From positions 5,598,853 through 5,662,852 of the forward strand of contig OX419341.1 in NCBI GenBank assembly GCA_948470475.1: a stretch of DNA of 64,000 bases, written 5' to 3'. Under the pieces are notes generated by a model that worked only from the letters and a program-made list of their open reading frames with translations, was not told the DNA's origin and did not search any database. Shown here piece after piece: positions 1-23,464 of the stretch (position 1 is the stretch's first letter; every line of letters begins with the position of its first letter). Source of the DNA: Galaxea fascicularis (Eukaryota > Cnidaria > Anthozoa > Scleractinia > Euphylliidae). The translations under genes and the position numbers were made by a program.

Positions 1-343
1 TTAGGCAACTAAATAAAAATAATAAAAATAAACTGCTAAAACAATGTTAATATTTTCATAATAAAACAAACATTCGTTATTTTGCTTAAAAAATGTGACG
101 CAACGTACAGAAAATGGACCTTTGAATGGTGGTGTTTTGAAGATGTTGAAGAGGATGCAGTTCAGTTAGTTATGTTCTAAAGTTCTATCTGTTGCCATCA
201 TTATCAGACTGAGTACACACTAAAGCAATACTTGTACCTCAAGAGACACCGAGCTCTTAACATTAAGGGATTAAAATAATACTCCTAAAACTACTGTAAA
301 TAATTTATACATTCATATTTTACACATTAATACATCTTAAACA
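1..343 (-). other. Probable PLK4 3' untranslated region / downstream flank
   Basis: AT-rich sequence immediately after the PLK4 stop codon. No further coding similarity is visible. It is presumably 3' UTR, but I could not place a poly(A) site with confidence. Confidence 0.4.
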
Positions 344-13672
<13,329 letters not shown>

Positions 13673-14138
13673 AAAACGAGAAGTCATCTTCGATCGAGAA
13701 GTTCCTCTCTACCGCTTGAAGGATTCAAACAAAAATATCACAGTTATACAGCCTTGATACCAATCTTGATTTATCTTTGTTTTAATACGAGGATCCATGT
13801 TGATTAAGTATGCAATTCACACTTGTTTTACAACAAACTTTCCAAACAATGTCGTTTTCATCCATTCAACGAATCTTTGAACGGCCCGCGCAATCACTGC
13901 GCCGGCACCAAAACGAGGCTGATAGCGAGCGCGGCGCATTATGGGCCACCTGAAAAAGAAATAAAGGTACTTGCTCGCTAACAAAACCTAATAAGCAGTC
14001 GAAACGGCAGCTCGTGGCTCGAAATAAAAGACTTACTTGGCTTCCTAGCTTAATTTAACTTGGTGACAAAGATTAAAAAAGAATAATAAATAAATTCTGT
14101 GATGTCCTAAAAAAAAATATTGAACGAGATTTCTGGTA
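13673..14138. other. PLK4 upstream region, presumed promoter and 5' UTR
   Basis: The sequence directly upstream of the PLK4 start includes a GC-richer patch at about 13880-13950, which is a plausible promoter. This assignment rests on position only; no specific core element was identified. Confidence 0.35.
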
Positions 14139-14197
14139 GTCTCCTTCGCAGCCGCTCTTTTGGCTCGTCACCCCAAGAGAGCGTCTGCGAAGGAGAC
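14139..14197. mobile_element. 59-bp inverted-repeat insertion flanked by an 11-bp direct repeat
   Basis: The unit begins GTCTCCTTCGCAG and ends CTGCGAAGGAGAC, a perfect 13-bp terminal inverted repeat. It is bracketed by GATTTCTGGTA at 14128-14138 and 14198-14208. The flanking duplication suggests transposition of a very small non-autonomous element. Confidence 0.7.
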
Positions 14198-14284
14198 GAT
14201 TTCTGGTAGCCCTATTTGACGAATGAATAGCAATGTATATCTCCAAATTTAAGAGAAATAAAAAGCAAGGAACTGAAAAGGAAG

Positions 14285-14358
<74 letters not shown>
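14285..14358 (-). tRNA. tRNA-Asn (anticodon GTT)
   Basis: A 74-nt cloverleaf read on the minus strand. The acceptor stem GTCTCCG pairs with CGGGGAC (one G-T pair), with discriminator G. The D arm is GCGC...GCGC, and the anticodon stem TTCGG/CCGAA encloses CTGTTAA with anticodon GTT at 14322-14324. The T arm is GGTGG-TTCAAGC-CCACC. There is no intron, CCA is not encoded, and A- and B-box sequences are intact, so it looks functional and not like a SINE head. Confidence 0.93.
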
Positions 14359-14569
14359 GAGGTGAAAATAGGCGGGGAAAACTATTTTATTTAAAATAAA
14401 GTTCTTCCCCCTCGAACAAAAAATTAGTCATGCTTCTTTTCCTCTTTTAATTTACAGATTAGTTAAAAACAAGCTAACAAACGAAAAGAAATAGGTACTA
14501 GCAAATCCAAAAGACTAGGGTAGAGTTGTTAATAAATGTTACAATTTATTACGGCGTGGCGATTCTCAC

Positions 14570-15930
14570 AGTCCACTGGCCACGCTCTATCTTGCTGACA
14601 CAAACGGTTTGATAACGAACAGACAACATGCCTTTCATAAAGGCGCAGCTGTATCACACAATTATGTCCCGTTAATACACGACTGGTCCAAAACTATTGA
14701 TCAAGGTCTCCAAACTGACGTGTTCATCCTGGACTTTGCAAAGGTCTTTGACAGTGTACCCCACGAACGTCTTAAAGCGAAACTCTTTCGCTATGGAATA
14801 AACAGTAAATGATACTAGCATGGATTGACAACTTCATATGTCAGAGACATCAACGAGTGGCAGTTAATGGGTCAAAATCAGATTGGACGCCAGTCGTATC
14901 AGGTGTTCCTCAAGGAACAGTCCTTGGACCGGTATTATTTAATATATTCATCAATGACATAGTGGATGAGGTCGCATCGGAAATCCGTCTTTTTGCGGAC
15001 GATTGTGTCTGTTGTAGGCCAATCGTGAAAGTCCAGGATTGCGAACAACACACGAATCTGGAATCTGTCCAGCACACGAAATATCTTGGAGTAACGATAT
15101 CATATGATCTTAGATGGAACCGTCATGTAGCAGATATAACAGGCCGAGCCAACAAGCTACTCGGACTCCTTAGACGGAACCTCTCAACGTGTGACAGAAG
15201 AGTAGCTACCTTGGCCTAGTAAGACCATTACTCGAGTATGCGAGCCAAGCATGGGATCCATTTACGGATAACCTATCAAACGAGATCGAAAAGATACAGC
15301 GGCGCGCTGAGCGCTTTGTGACATCTGATTATCAGAATTATGAACTTGGCAGTGTCACTACGCTTTTGAAGGATCTCGGTTGGAAGTCACCAAAGCTCAG
15401 GAGGGAAGTAGACAGACTTTGTCTTCTCAAAAAGGGTTTAGAGAGCAACGCAATCCTGCCCCTGGGGGGGATGAATTATCAAAGCTGGCTAGTGACATAT
15501 ACATAGACATATGCACAATAGATATTACTCCACTGATTTACGCTCGCACTAACATATTCAAAATTCATGCAGTTTTGTGCCACGCACAATTAGAGATTGG
15601 AAGAATCACACAAGTTCGTAGAAATTGCGGATGATGCTAAGTTCCGCAAATCATTGTTATCTATGTTTCTCTAGGAATCCGCTGACCCGAGATGTAAATT
15701 ATATCATTCATTTATAATGAACGAGGTTACATCAAGTGCCCTTTCGTACTGGAAAGTTTGGATTCCCTCCCAGGCCTTTCATCATGAAAAGGAAACACGA
15801 GATTAACCTTACAACGTTTTCAGAAACTAAACGCTACAACAATACAATAAAACTAGCCTTGGTGATTAAAACTAATACCTTAAGACAAATTAAGAAAAGA
15901 CTTCAATCTGGTTTTCGACTCGTTTCTTAA
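14570..15930 (+). pseudogene. Degenerate non-LTR retrotransposon reverse transcriptase
   Basis: Fragments of a LINE-type reverse transcriptase lie in different frames. One at 14609-14812 has a palm-like FILDFAKVFDSVPHERL segment. The next, 14809-15219, has SGVPQGTVLGPVLFNIFINDI and the catalytic-site version FADD. A third, about 15220-15500, carries an ERF-type C-terminal segment. A frameshift separates the first two pieces, there seems to be an internal deletion after FADD, and another frame change follows near 15219. No endonuclease domain or full 5' part is present. The motifs fit the Jockey/CR1/L2 side of the non-LTR tree, but the clade cannot be fixed by eye. It is inactive. Confidence 0.88.
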
Positions 15931-16806
15931 GTGGCCAACCGGCCATGTAAGACTTTATGAGATCACTTTTCACTAACTATGGACGGATGTACAATTCTAT
16001 ATAATTTAGCCAACGGAATTAATTTAAATGATTTCATCTTCACACCATGAATAAGCAACAATGTAATACATCATTTTGAAATTGAGGGTTTTTGGAACCC
16101 GGAGATGGCCTATTGCATTGTTATGGTTGGTCATACTGGCTCCGCTATTTTGCGCCAAAGCGGTACGTCACTCAGCCTCGTTCGCGGCTGCAGGGATTTC
16201 AAAATAATGCTACGTGCAAAACCTTTCTTGTGGAAAGGAGTTTTGATTGCATGACAATGAAAAATCATTTTCATATTAAAGGCTTCGCACTTACTCTCGT
16301 TTTAAAACAGAGGCTTGGGACAACTCGGAAATGGCCTATTCTGAGGCGCGTGTGTTTCTCAAAACTCCGGAAACTTTTTGAGCCCGAAAAGATATTTTTC
16401 AGGTAGGTTTAATATCGATTTGTTTTAGCTTTTTAGGCAAACTGACCCAATGTATTTCTCAACTTTATAGCGTGTTTTCTTAAGGGATTGTTGAAAGTAT
16501 AAGAAATTGAATTTTCTGTAGTTGGAAGGGGGGGGGGGGGATGTAGAGTCTGGGCACGTGTGGTTTGAATCTCACGCGACTCTTTGTTTCAGTTCGCGTG
16601 CGTGTAAAGAGCCACAAAGTTTGCAAATGTTGTCCATGATCGTAGCTTGCACGCGCTTCCACGAGAACTGGCTGAGCGCGCGCTTTCTCTTACAGTTACA
16701 TCACAATGAGTGTGTAGCAACAAGCGACATAAACAGTTCTGTTTGGGAAGTTAAAACGCGACGTGAGTTAGTCGAATCGAACTGCAAAAGAAGTGTTTTG
16801 TATAAT
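15931..16806. other. Intergenic sequence upstream of the HSF-like gene
   Basis: No recognisable gene. The frame of the HSF-like gene stays open back to an ATG at 16522, but those 95 extra residues have low complexity at the start (after a G-run) and no family similarity, so I treat this stretch as probable 5' flank. Confidence 0.4.
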
Positions 16807-17655
16807 ATGAGCAATATTTCAAACAGTAGACAAACCCATCGAGACGACAAGAGAAGACGATGTCAATCCGACGAAGTCTTTTCTTTGCTTTACACTACAA
16901 TCAACTGTGGAAAATTCTGGCGTTGTATCAGGTGGTGCGACGAAGGACGCGCGGTGCTAATCACAAGCCCAATGCTTTTTGAAAGAGACGTCCTGCAGAG
17001 AGAGGAGTGGAAGTTGCGAAGAAACGTTTGCGATTTTGCCGGATTTGTTGATTTGCTCGTCCAAGTGGGCTTTCAAAAGATTTTGAATCATAGACCGTCA
17101 AAATTGCAAAAGTTTCGGCATCCCGAGTTCAAGAAAGACTGTGCAAATAAAACAGTAGTAGAAGAAAGAGCTGAAGAGAGAAGAAAAACAAAACTCTTCG
17201 AGGAAGAAAACTTCGAGCTCGGTGCTGCAGTTTCAAACAAGGCGAAGAATGAAAGAAGAAATTCAGCGCACAAAGTAAAGCGCCAAAGACACGTAACTTT
17301 TGAGGATAACAGCACAAGGACAAAGAAGAGAAAGAGAGACAACACAAATGGCGAAGAGGTGTCTACACATGGTAAGAAACGAAAGAGAGCTCTCGCTGAC
17401 ATCCGAAGTGTTCCAACTGAGTGCTATACATCCGGTCAATCAACTGGCAGAATCTACAGCGCAGAGGAAGTGACCGCTGCCCAGGCATTACTCAGTTTAT
17501 CAACACCAGTTGTTTTTGCAAACAACTCTGTTATGGAACTCATGGCAGCTCAAGGCCTGATTAATTTTTCAAGATCTTGTGTTCTACCACAAGGACGAAG
17601 TTTTCGAGAATTAGAAGCTGCATATGCTTTGTTAGAACTCGCTAACTCAGCTTAA
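16807..17655 (+). CDS. Intronless heat-shock-factor-like DNA-binding protein
   Basis: 282 aa from the ATG at 16807; the frame is open to an ATG at 16522 (377 aa). Residues 22-111 resemble the HSF-type DNA-binding domain: a DEVF start, an IRWCDEG strand-turn, LFERDVL, the FVDLLVQVGFQKI helix, and KLQKFRHPEFKKD at the end, matching the FQHP.F signature. The recognition helix is unusual: the near-invariant VRQLNMYGF becomes VDLLVQVGF, losing the Arg-Gln pair that contacts GAA. Residues 115-200 are charged, with KKRKR at 173-177 and 190-194 as likely nuclear signals. The C terminus holds three spaced repeats: AAQALLSLS (224), AAQGLINFS (247) and AAYALLELA (271). No heptad-repeat trimerisation domain is obvious. 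A divergent HSF family member is the best reading; the target and role are unknown. Confidence 0.75.
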   Translation: MSNISNSRQTHRDDKRRRCQSDEVFSLLYTTINCGKFWRCIRWCDEGRAVLITSPMLFERDVLQREEWKLRRNVCDFAGFVDLLVQVGFQKILNHRPSKLQKFRHPEFKKDCANKTVVEERAEERRKTKLFEEENFELGAAVSNKAKNERRNSAHKVKRQRHVTFEDNSTRTKKRKRDNTNGEEVSTHGKKRKRALADIRSVPTECYTSGQSTGRIYSAEEVTAAQALLSLSTPVVFANNSVMELMAAQGLINFSRSCVLPQGRSFRELEAAYALLELANSA

Positions 17656-17764
17656 AAGAAAAACTTTAAACTCTGACACTGAACTGTTTCTCATCAACTT
17701 AGCTAGAATATAGATATCGTCTGACTGATTATATGTAAGATGCTATTTCTATTTATATACCTGA

Positions 17765-18165
17765 TTGAAAAAAACGTTGTCGGGAGAAAAGTTTAAACCA
17801 TAAACGATACGACCCAGTGGCTTGCTGGGAAACTTCTTACTATTTATTATATACATCTTTAGTAAAGCTTACATACTTCGAAGACTTCCGTGTAGGGGAG
17901 GTGTGGCTGCATTTTTTTCCTTGGGTATGATACTTAGAAAATGGCCGGTTTGCTCGTAATGTCGGTGTGGTAAGTTGAAAAGTATAACAATACTTTCGCT
18001 AATATGCAGTTTCAAAGGACCGTGACGGACCGCAAGCTGATCTTCGCTGTAAGTGAACAGCTCTAAAAATGCAAATGATCGAGTCAATATTTAGAAGTTT
18101 CCCAGAAAACCACTGGGTCGTATCGTTTATGGTTTGTACTCCGTCTCCCGACAACATTTTTTCAA
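17765..18165. mobile_element. 401-bp inverted-repeat element with about 70-bp arms
   Basis: The left arm (17765-17840, starting TTGAAAAAAACGTTGTCGGG) is an imperfect reverse complement of the right arm (about 18090-18165, ending CCCGACAACATTTTTTCAA). Both contain the CCATAAACGATACGACCCAG block or its complement. The centre has no coding potential. It is a MITE or foldback element, lying 110 bp after the HSF-like stop codon. Confidence 0.75.
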
Positions 18166-18175
18166 CCAGGTCCGG

Positions 18176-18308
18176 GTTGTTCAAAGGCTGGATAGCGCTA
18201 TCCACCGGATAAATCACTATCCAGCGGATAAGTATTGGGAAAGCTAATTGCATTATCCACTAAATAGACATTTCTCCGGTGGATAGTGCTATCCAGGCTT
18301 TGAACAAC
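18176..18308. mobile_element. 133-bp MITE with GTTGTTCAAAG ends
   Basis: Terminal inverted repeats: GTTGTTCAAAGGCTGGATAG at the left and CTATCCAGGCTTTGAACAAC at the right. Internal subrepeats resemble CCGGATA and GGATAGTGCTATCC. It sits 10 bp from the 401-bp inverted-repeat element, a small cluster of palindromic insertions. Confidence 0.8.
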
Positions 18309-19251
18309 TGAGGCCAGGTGTATTTATAAGAGGTGACTGAGCTAACTTCATCTAAGCCGGTAAACTTATATATGGAAGCAAAGATCCTCGAACACTGAGG
18401 AATTGATTCAGATGCTGACTGATAAAACGAGTTGGGTAATTAATACTGAACAAACTATGGACAGGGCCGAACCAATCGACCTGACGCTCATCCATGAATG
18501 GTTGCTTCTTGCAGACGCATGATGGTCTCTGTTTCTCTATTATAATCACGGAAACGTTAGATACACAGTCTGAAAATGAATGTTTTGCACTAGTCAAAAA
18601 TAAAAACAATTGCAAACTACAATAAATGTTCAGCGATACTTTATTTATATATTGTTTTTCATAAGATCTAAAACGTTTTACGAGAACAACCAGAATTTTT
18701 GCGAGATAAGTAAAAGAGGAATGGGCAAGTTGACACCGCTGTACTCCAATTTCATCCCCATTAAATGGAGGTACGGACATTTTGAATATCGAAAAGATCC
18801 TGGGGAAGAGGTTTGAAATCCCTTTATAGATCACGTGACAGATCACGTGACCATTTCTTTGAAAAATCACAGATCTTTGTCACGCGGCAGGTCCCGTGAT
18901 GAAAACTGTTCGAAGGCAAAAGAGGACAACAAGATTTATTTTCAGAGAAACCTAGAGATATTGGTGATGTGCCGTAGTTAAACGTAAATGAAAGAATTAC
19001 TATTTGAACTACTATAGGATTACTTCGTTAGTACACGCCATTGAAAGGTCCAAAAGGGAAGTAAAAAGCGTTAGGTTTTACGCTTGATTAAGAATGTTTA
19101 GGGTTAAATATTGTTTTGGTATCTGTTCTATTGATCCCAGACAAAATTGTAAAAACCAAAGTCATCATGTTCTGTCTATCTTTCATATTGGCCTCCTGTA
19201 GTATTTTGGCCGTTTTCATCGTAGGTTTGGCGGGTTGTACCTTGCCTAGTT

Positions 19252-19399
19252 GGCCATATTCGTATTCTCGGTATTGAACTGGATCTAGCATGAAGTGGAG
19301 GCTCTTGCGGGGGAATACATTTACATATGAAAAGATTCCCCCGCAAGAGCCTCCACTTCATGCTAGATCCAGTTCAATACCGAGAATACGAATATGGCC
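19252..19399. repeat. Perfect 65-bp inverted repeat (hairpin, 18-bp loop)
   Basis: The arms 19252-19316 and 19335-19399 are exact reverse complements over 65 bp, separated by 18 bp. The arm starts GGCCATATTCGTATTCTCGG. RNA from either strand would fold into a 65-bp duplex. No target duplication or known element ends are visible around it. It may be a young inverted duplication, a foldback element or a small-RNA precursor. Confidence 0.9.
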
Positions 19400-19857
19400 T
19401 GTTCCTATACGGCTTTCTTCCTGGCCCTCACGATCAATTGTTTTCGGTGACGTAGGCGAAGCGAACGGCCGCGGAGCACGTGACCTTAACGACTTCACCG
19501 CCAAGAAACAGAGAGAGGCCAAGGCAAGGTTGGACCGTTTCGTAGGGCAAACCCGTCACCATAACAGTGTGAAGGCTACATCTGCAATGTATGCCAAACG
19601 AGTTTTTTGGAAGTGGGCGTCGTTTGCTTATAATCATTTGCCTGCACATTAAACTGGACTTCAGTCCTGCAAAAGAATCTTTCCTCTATCCTATGAATAC
19701 AGCCGCCCCCCTCGCTCCCAGCCTCTTGGGGCGTTTCCCGAGAGAGAGGTTTCTCTCTGTATTCGCAGGCTATCTTCGAACAGTGAACACTCACGTAGAA
19801 ACAACTGACACCAATATTGTGCTTAATAAGCATTTTAGATATAGTTATCAAGTTTAA

Positions 19858-22800
19858 AGTAAAATGCAGTATATCTTTTATTTCTATTTGCGACGTAAGC
19901 TTTACATGGAGAGTGAAGGGAATATTACCTGGCTCTTAGTTTTTGCGTTTACAGAGAATAAAGAAGAACATAAAATTTAACTTCATCGCTCAAGAAATTT
20001 GTTCCTAGTCGATGTATCTTATTAACAAACGCATGGAACTTTGTAAACAAAATATATAATTAATGGTATTTTCCCTGGAGTTCAACACCTCAAATTCTTA
20101 ACAATTTCCCAACCTTTTCCATGATAAATGATCTAATTGTCAACTCTGGACGAATCAGCACTTTTTAATGTATAATCTTGAATTAATTCCAATAGCTTTA
20201 TGGGCCCTTGTTAAGTCTATCTTATGTGCATACTCTTTCTCAAACTTCCCCCGAACTTGAGCAATGTACCAACAAATTCACGTAACAACCTTTCTTTGTA
20301 ATCATTGAAACATTGAAAAGTTACGCTTTCGTTTCAGGGATGGATTGTTGCGGTCCTCAACAAAATGTTCGGCATGATGGAAATCGTCCCATCCCGCAAG
20401 TCCAGTTTACAAACTGGCAACTGTGACTTACATGTTAGCACCTGCCAGATACAACACAATTGAAAATCAATATACCTATCCCTGAAAGAAAGCGGATTAA
20501 AGATAACATTGAACCATAAATTTTCAATCTATTAACCTTAGTAATCTGGGAATAAATTATCCCTTCAACTCTAGTGATTAGAAAAAAAATAGCACACCTT
20601 GAATGTTGCTACTTACATCAATTGAAATCAACTTTTTCCTTCATAAAGCGGGATTGCAGAAAATTCATTCATGCTAATTTACTTAATTTGTTTCTCATCG
20701 AATAACTTTTTTAAAAGCCGATTTTCCTTTCCACGCTCTAGCAAAATGAAACATCGATGTCCTGAAATCTCACGCCTGACTACTTGTTCCCGAGCTGTCA
20801 ATTAATTGTAAGCCATTTGCACATTAAAGTTGGACTATTTTGTTCAACTGAAGCTTATAGATCACCATTGAGAATTCATAATTTTGATCATCTGCAGTTT
20901 ACAGTAGAATGTTGAAATCAATGTTTATATATGTACAGATGGCATTATGAGGAATGAAAATACACTGGTAGGTAAACCTTTACTAGGAAAAAAACTGGAA
21001 AAAAGCAGATAACAAAAGCGTTGATTACACTCAAATAGAACAACCTGCGCGTACAGTTAATGGCTTATGATAGCCAGGGGATATCAACTGAAGCAAACAG
21101 TGTCCAAGCCTGTGCTCTAAGAAAAGTGGTTAGTCAGGAACCCATGACCTCAGTCTAAATCCTTGAGAACCAGGGAACCCATCATTTAAGGTTGGCGCAA
21201 AAACAATTCCCTGGTCGCCCAAAGGCAAAGGTAAGTCGCCAGGGGCCACTAAGCTCTCCTACAGCACAGCCCTGGTATCCCTTGAATATTATGTAGGTCA
21301 AAATGAAACTCAGGTTACAATGATTTCAACCAAGTTTGATTCCAAGTAATGATAACACTAAAATTGCTATAAATGGAGCGGTTTTCAACTGAGCGCTGAT
21401 CGCGTTTGCTTTGGGTCTGCAGTACTTTGGTCCGTGATTGGTTGACAAAACTCATGCAACTTTCTCAACCAATGATAAGCCAAACCAAACCAAAACCAAT
21501 CGTGAATTTTCCCGCCGTTGGTGCCGGGCGCATGTAATTACTTCAAATTCTGATTGGTACACAGAGCTGTCTTTTTCTCTCGTTATTAGTTAAAGTTTTA
21601 TTGCTTCAGACACTCAGCTGAAAATCACTCTTATGCTAAAACTGTTGTATCATTCTCTTCAACACCATTATTTTAATAATTTACTGCAAAAATTTCATTA
21701 TTAAGTTGGTCGGGGGGCCAACGACTAAGAAACAAAAAGAAAAAAATTCCTTAACAATCACAAACCTAATTTTCCTTCCCTGATAAGTAAATCACCAATC
21801 AGCTGTCATTTGAATAAACCATTATATACATTAAAACATAAATACTTATCGGATGAAAAAAATTTGTTTATGTTTACAAGCAAGCTCTTGCGCCATTTAA
21901 GTAAGTGCCATATGTATGGATAAATAACATGATTCTACCCTCCTACATGCTTTGACACACAGTACATACAGTATAATTATCACGAAACAAAGACATCTGA
22001 AACTGCATCGCCACTGAGCGGTGGTGGCTACATGACCTACATTGATTTTGTCACCAAAAATTCAACTCGTTGAATTTCACACAATTTTATCTTAGTTGAC
22101 GATATTTTTCAGTTGTCACATCACCTGTGCGATAGTGACACACGAGATTTTCATCAAGCGCTGGTGATGCAACAATTAAAAAAAAAATCACATCACCATC
22201 GCAAGCAAAAAATTACTCGTGTAGCTGCGGCTTGAAAGCTGCCAACGTAAAATTGAAGTACTTCCACTTAAAGTGACCTTACTTCATTCCAGTGATATAA
22301 GGCAATGCTTCAAAAACCCCAGCTAAATAACAAGCATTTGCATTTAACGAACTGTTGGAAGAATGTGTTTTGTTGTTTAAAGCTGCCTGTCTCATATTCT
22401 CAGTTAGATAGTTTTCAGCGTTTGAGGTACATCAAACATTTTCATGTAACATTCTGTGCTACAAACAGAGGGTTTCAAAATTTAGCTACCCCAGCCAACA
22501 AAACTCGCATATTTGGTCAAGAGCAAACCAATAAAAAAAAAATTGATTGTGTCTTAACTTCAACCACAGTAAGCAAAATGTGTTCTCTGGACTCATATTC
22601 TCCAATATTTGGTGAAACATTTTTTGCCAATTTCGCTGCTAAATGTCCCAAATGTGATGCGCTGATTGAAAACGTTTTATTTCTTAGCCCTGGATTATAT
22701 GCTACTCAACATTGACAAGAGATAGTCAAATCATAACCGAGGCTATTTTGTGTTAATCAAAATCTGTAAATACCAACTGTAGCTAATTTAGATCTCCATC

Positions 22801-23333
22801 AACATTTTGGTATAATGTTACCTACTACTTACTATGCCATCTTTTTCACTTAGGGTGGATCAAAATGGTTATTTTTAAATGCCAATTCTTTGATGGATGG
22901 ATTGTACCACAAGTTTTCCTGTTTCCTTGAAAAAGGTACAAAAAATGCCAAATTCTTTCTCAACAAGTCGTGGTCATTTGTTTGACAATTAAGGTTACCA
23001 TAGCAACACCCTTAATTAAAGCCTCATGTGATTGTAACTCAAACACGAGTTCTGTGACCCCTTTTTAATTACTGAATTGCAATCATGTCAAGATTCATTT
23101 TTCTGCAAAGTTTAAAAAACATTATTTTGTAGCGGAACTTCAGAAACAACTTAATTTATCAAAAAATTAAGCCACTTTGAGCCCTCTTAAATGTACAATG
23201 TTGGTCAGAAATTACGACCTTTAGAAGTAATTTCTATTGGTTGACACTGCTGACAACACCAGCTCAATGTAATGAAATATAATCACTGGAATGTTACCAA
23301 GCTAACACTAAGGGTACATTGGTTGATGAAATG
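19858..23333. other. Intergenic AT-rich interval, no gene recognised
   Basis: Apart from the repeat at 21105-21275 I see no coding similarity here. A 136-codon frame at 22305-22715 has no recognisable domain and no splice context. The right end may include phosphatase 3' UTR. Confidence 0.45.
21105..21275. repeat. Interspersed inverted-end repeat, copy 1
   Basis: Starts near CAAGCCTGTGCTCTAAGAAAAG and ends near GCACAGCCCTGG. A second copy lies at 33016-33180 in a FIP1L1 intron. The two ends are partly complementary, as in MITEs. No coding capacity. Confidence 0.65.
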
Positions 23334-23447
23334 CTGCAAGATGCATGCAATGCTGCAAGTTGCATGCAATACTGCAAGATGCATGCAATACTGCAAGATG
23401 CATGCAAAGTTGCAAGATGCATACAATGCTGCAAGATGCATATACCC
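23334..23447. repeat. 19-bp minisatellite, six units, in the phosphatase 3' UTR
   Basis: Six tandem units of consensus CTGCAAGATGCATGCAATR. The first four units contain the palindrome GCATGC; the fifth and sixth have diverged (GCATAC, GCATAT). The array ends 17 bp from the stop codon of the sphingosine-phosphate phosphatase, so on the sense strand it is the very start of the 3' UTR and provides four UGCAUG motifs. Confidence 0.9.
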
Positions 23448-23464
23448 TGACACCAGCAACTGGT

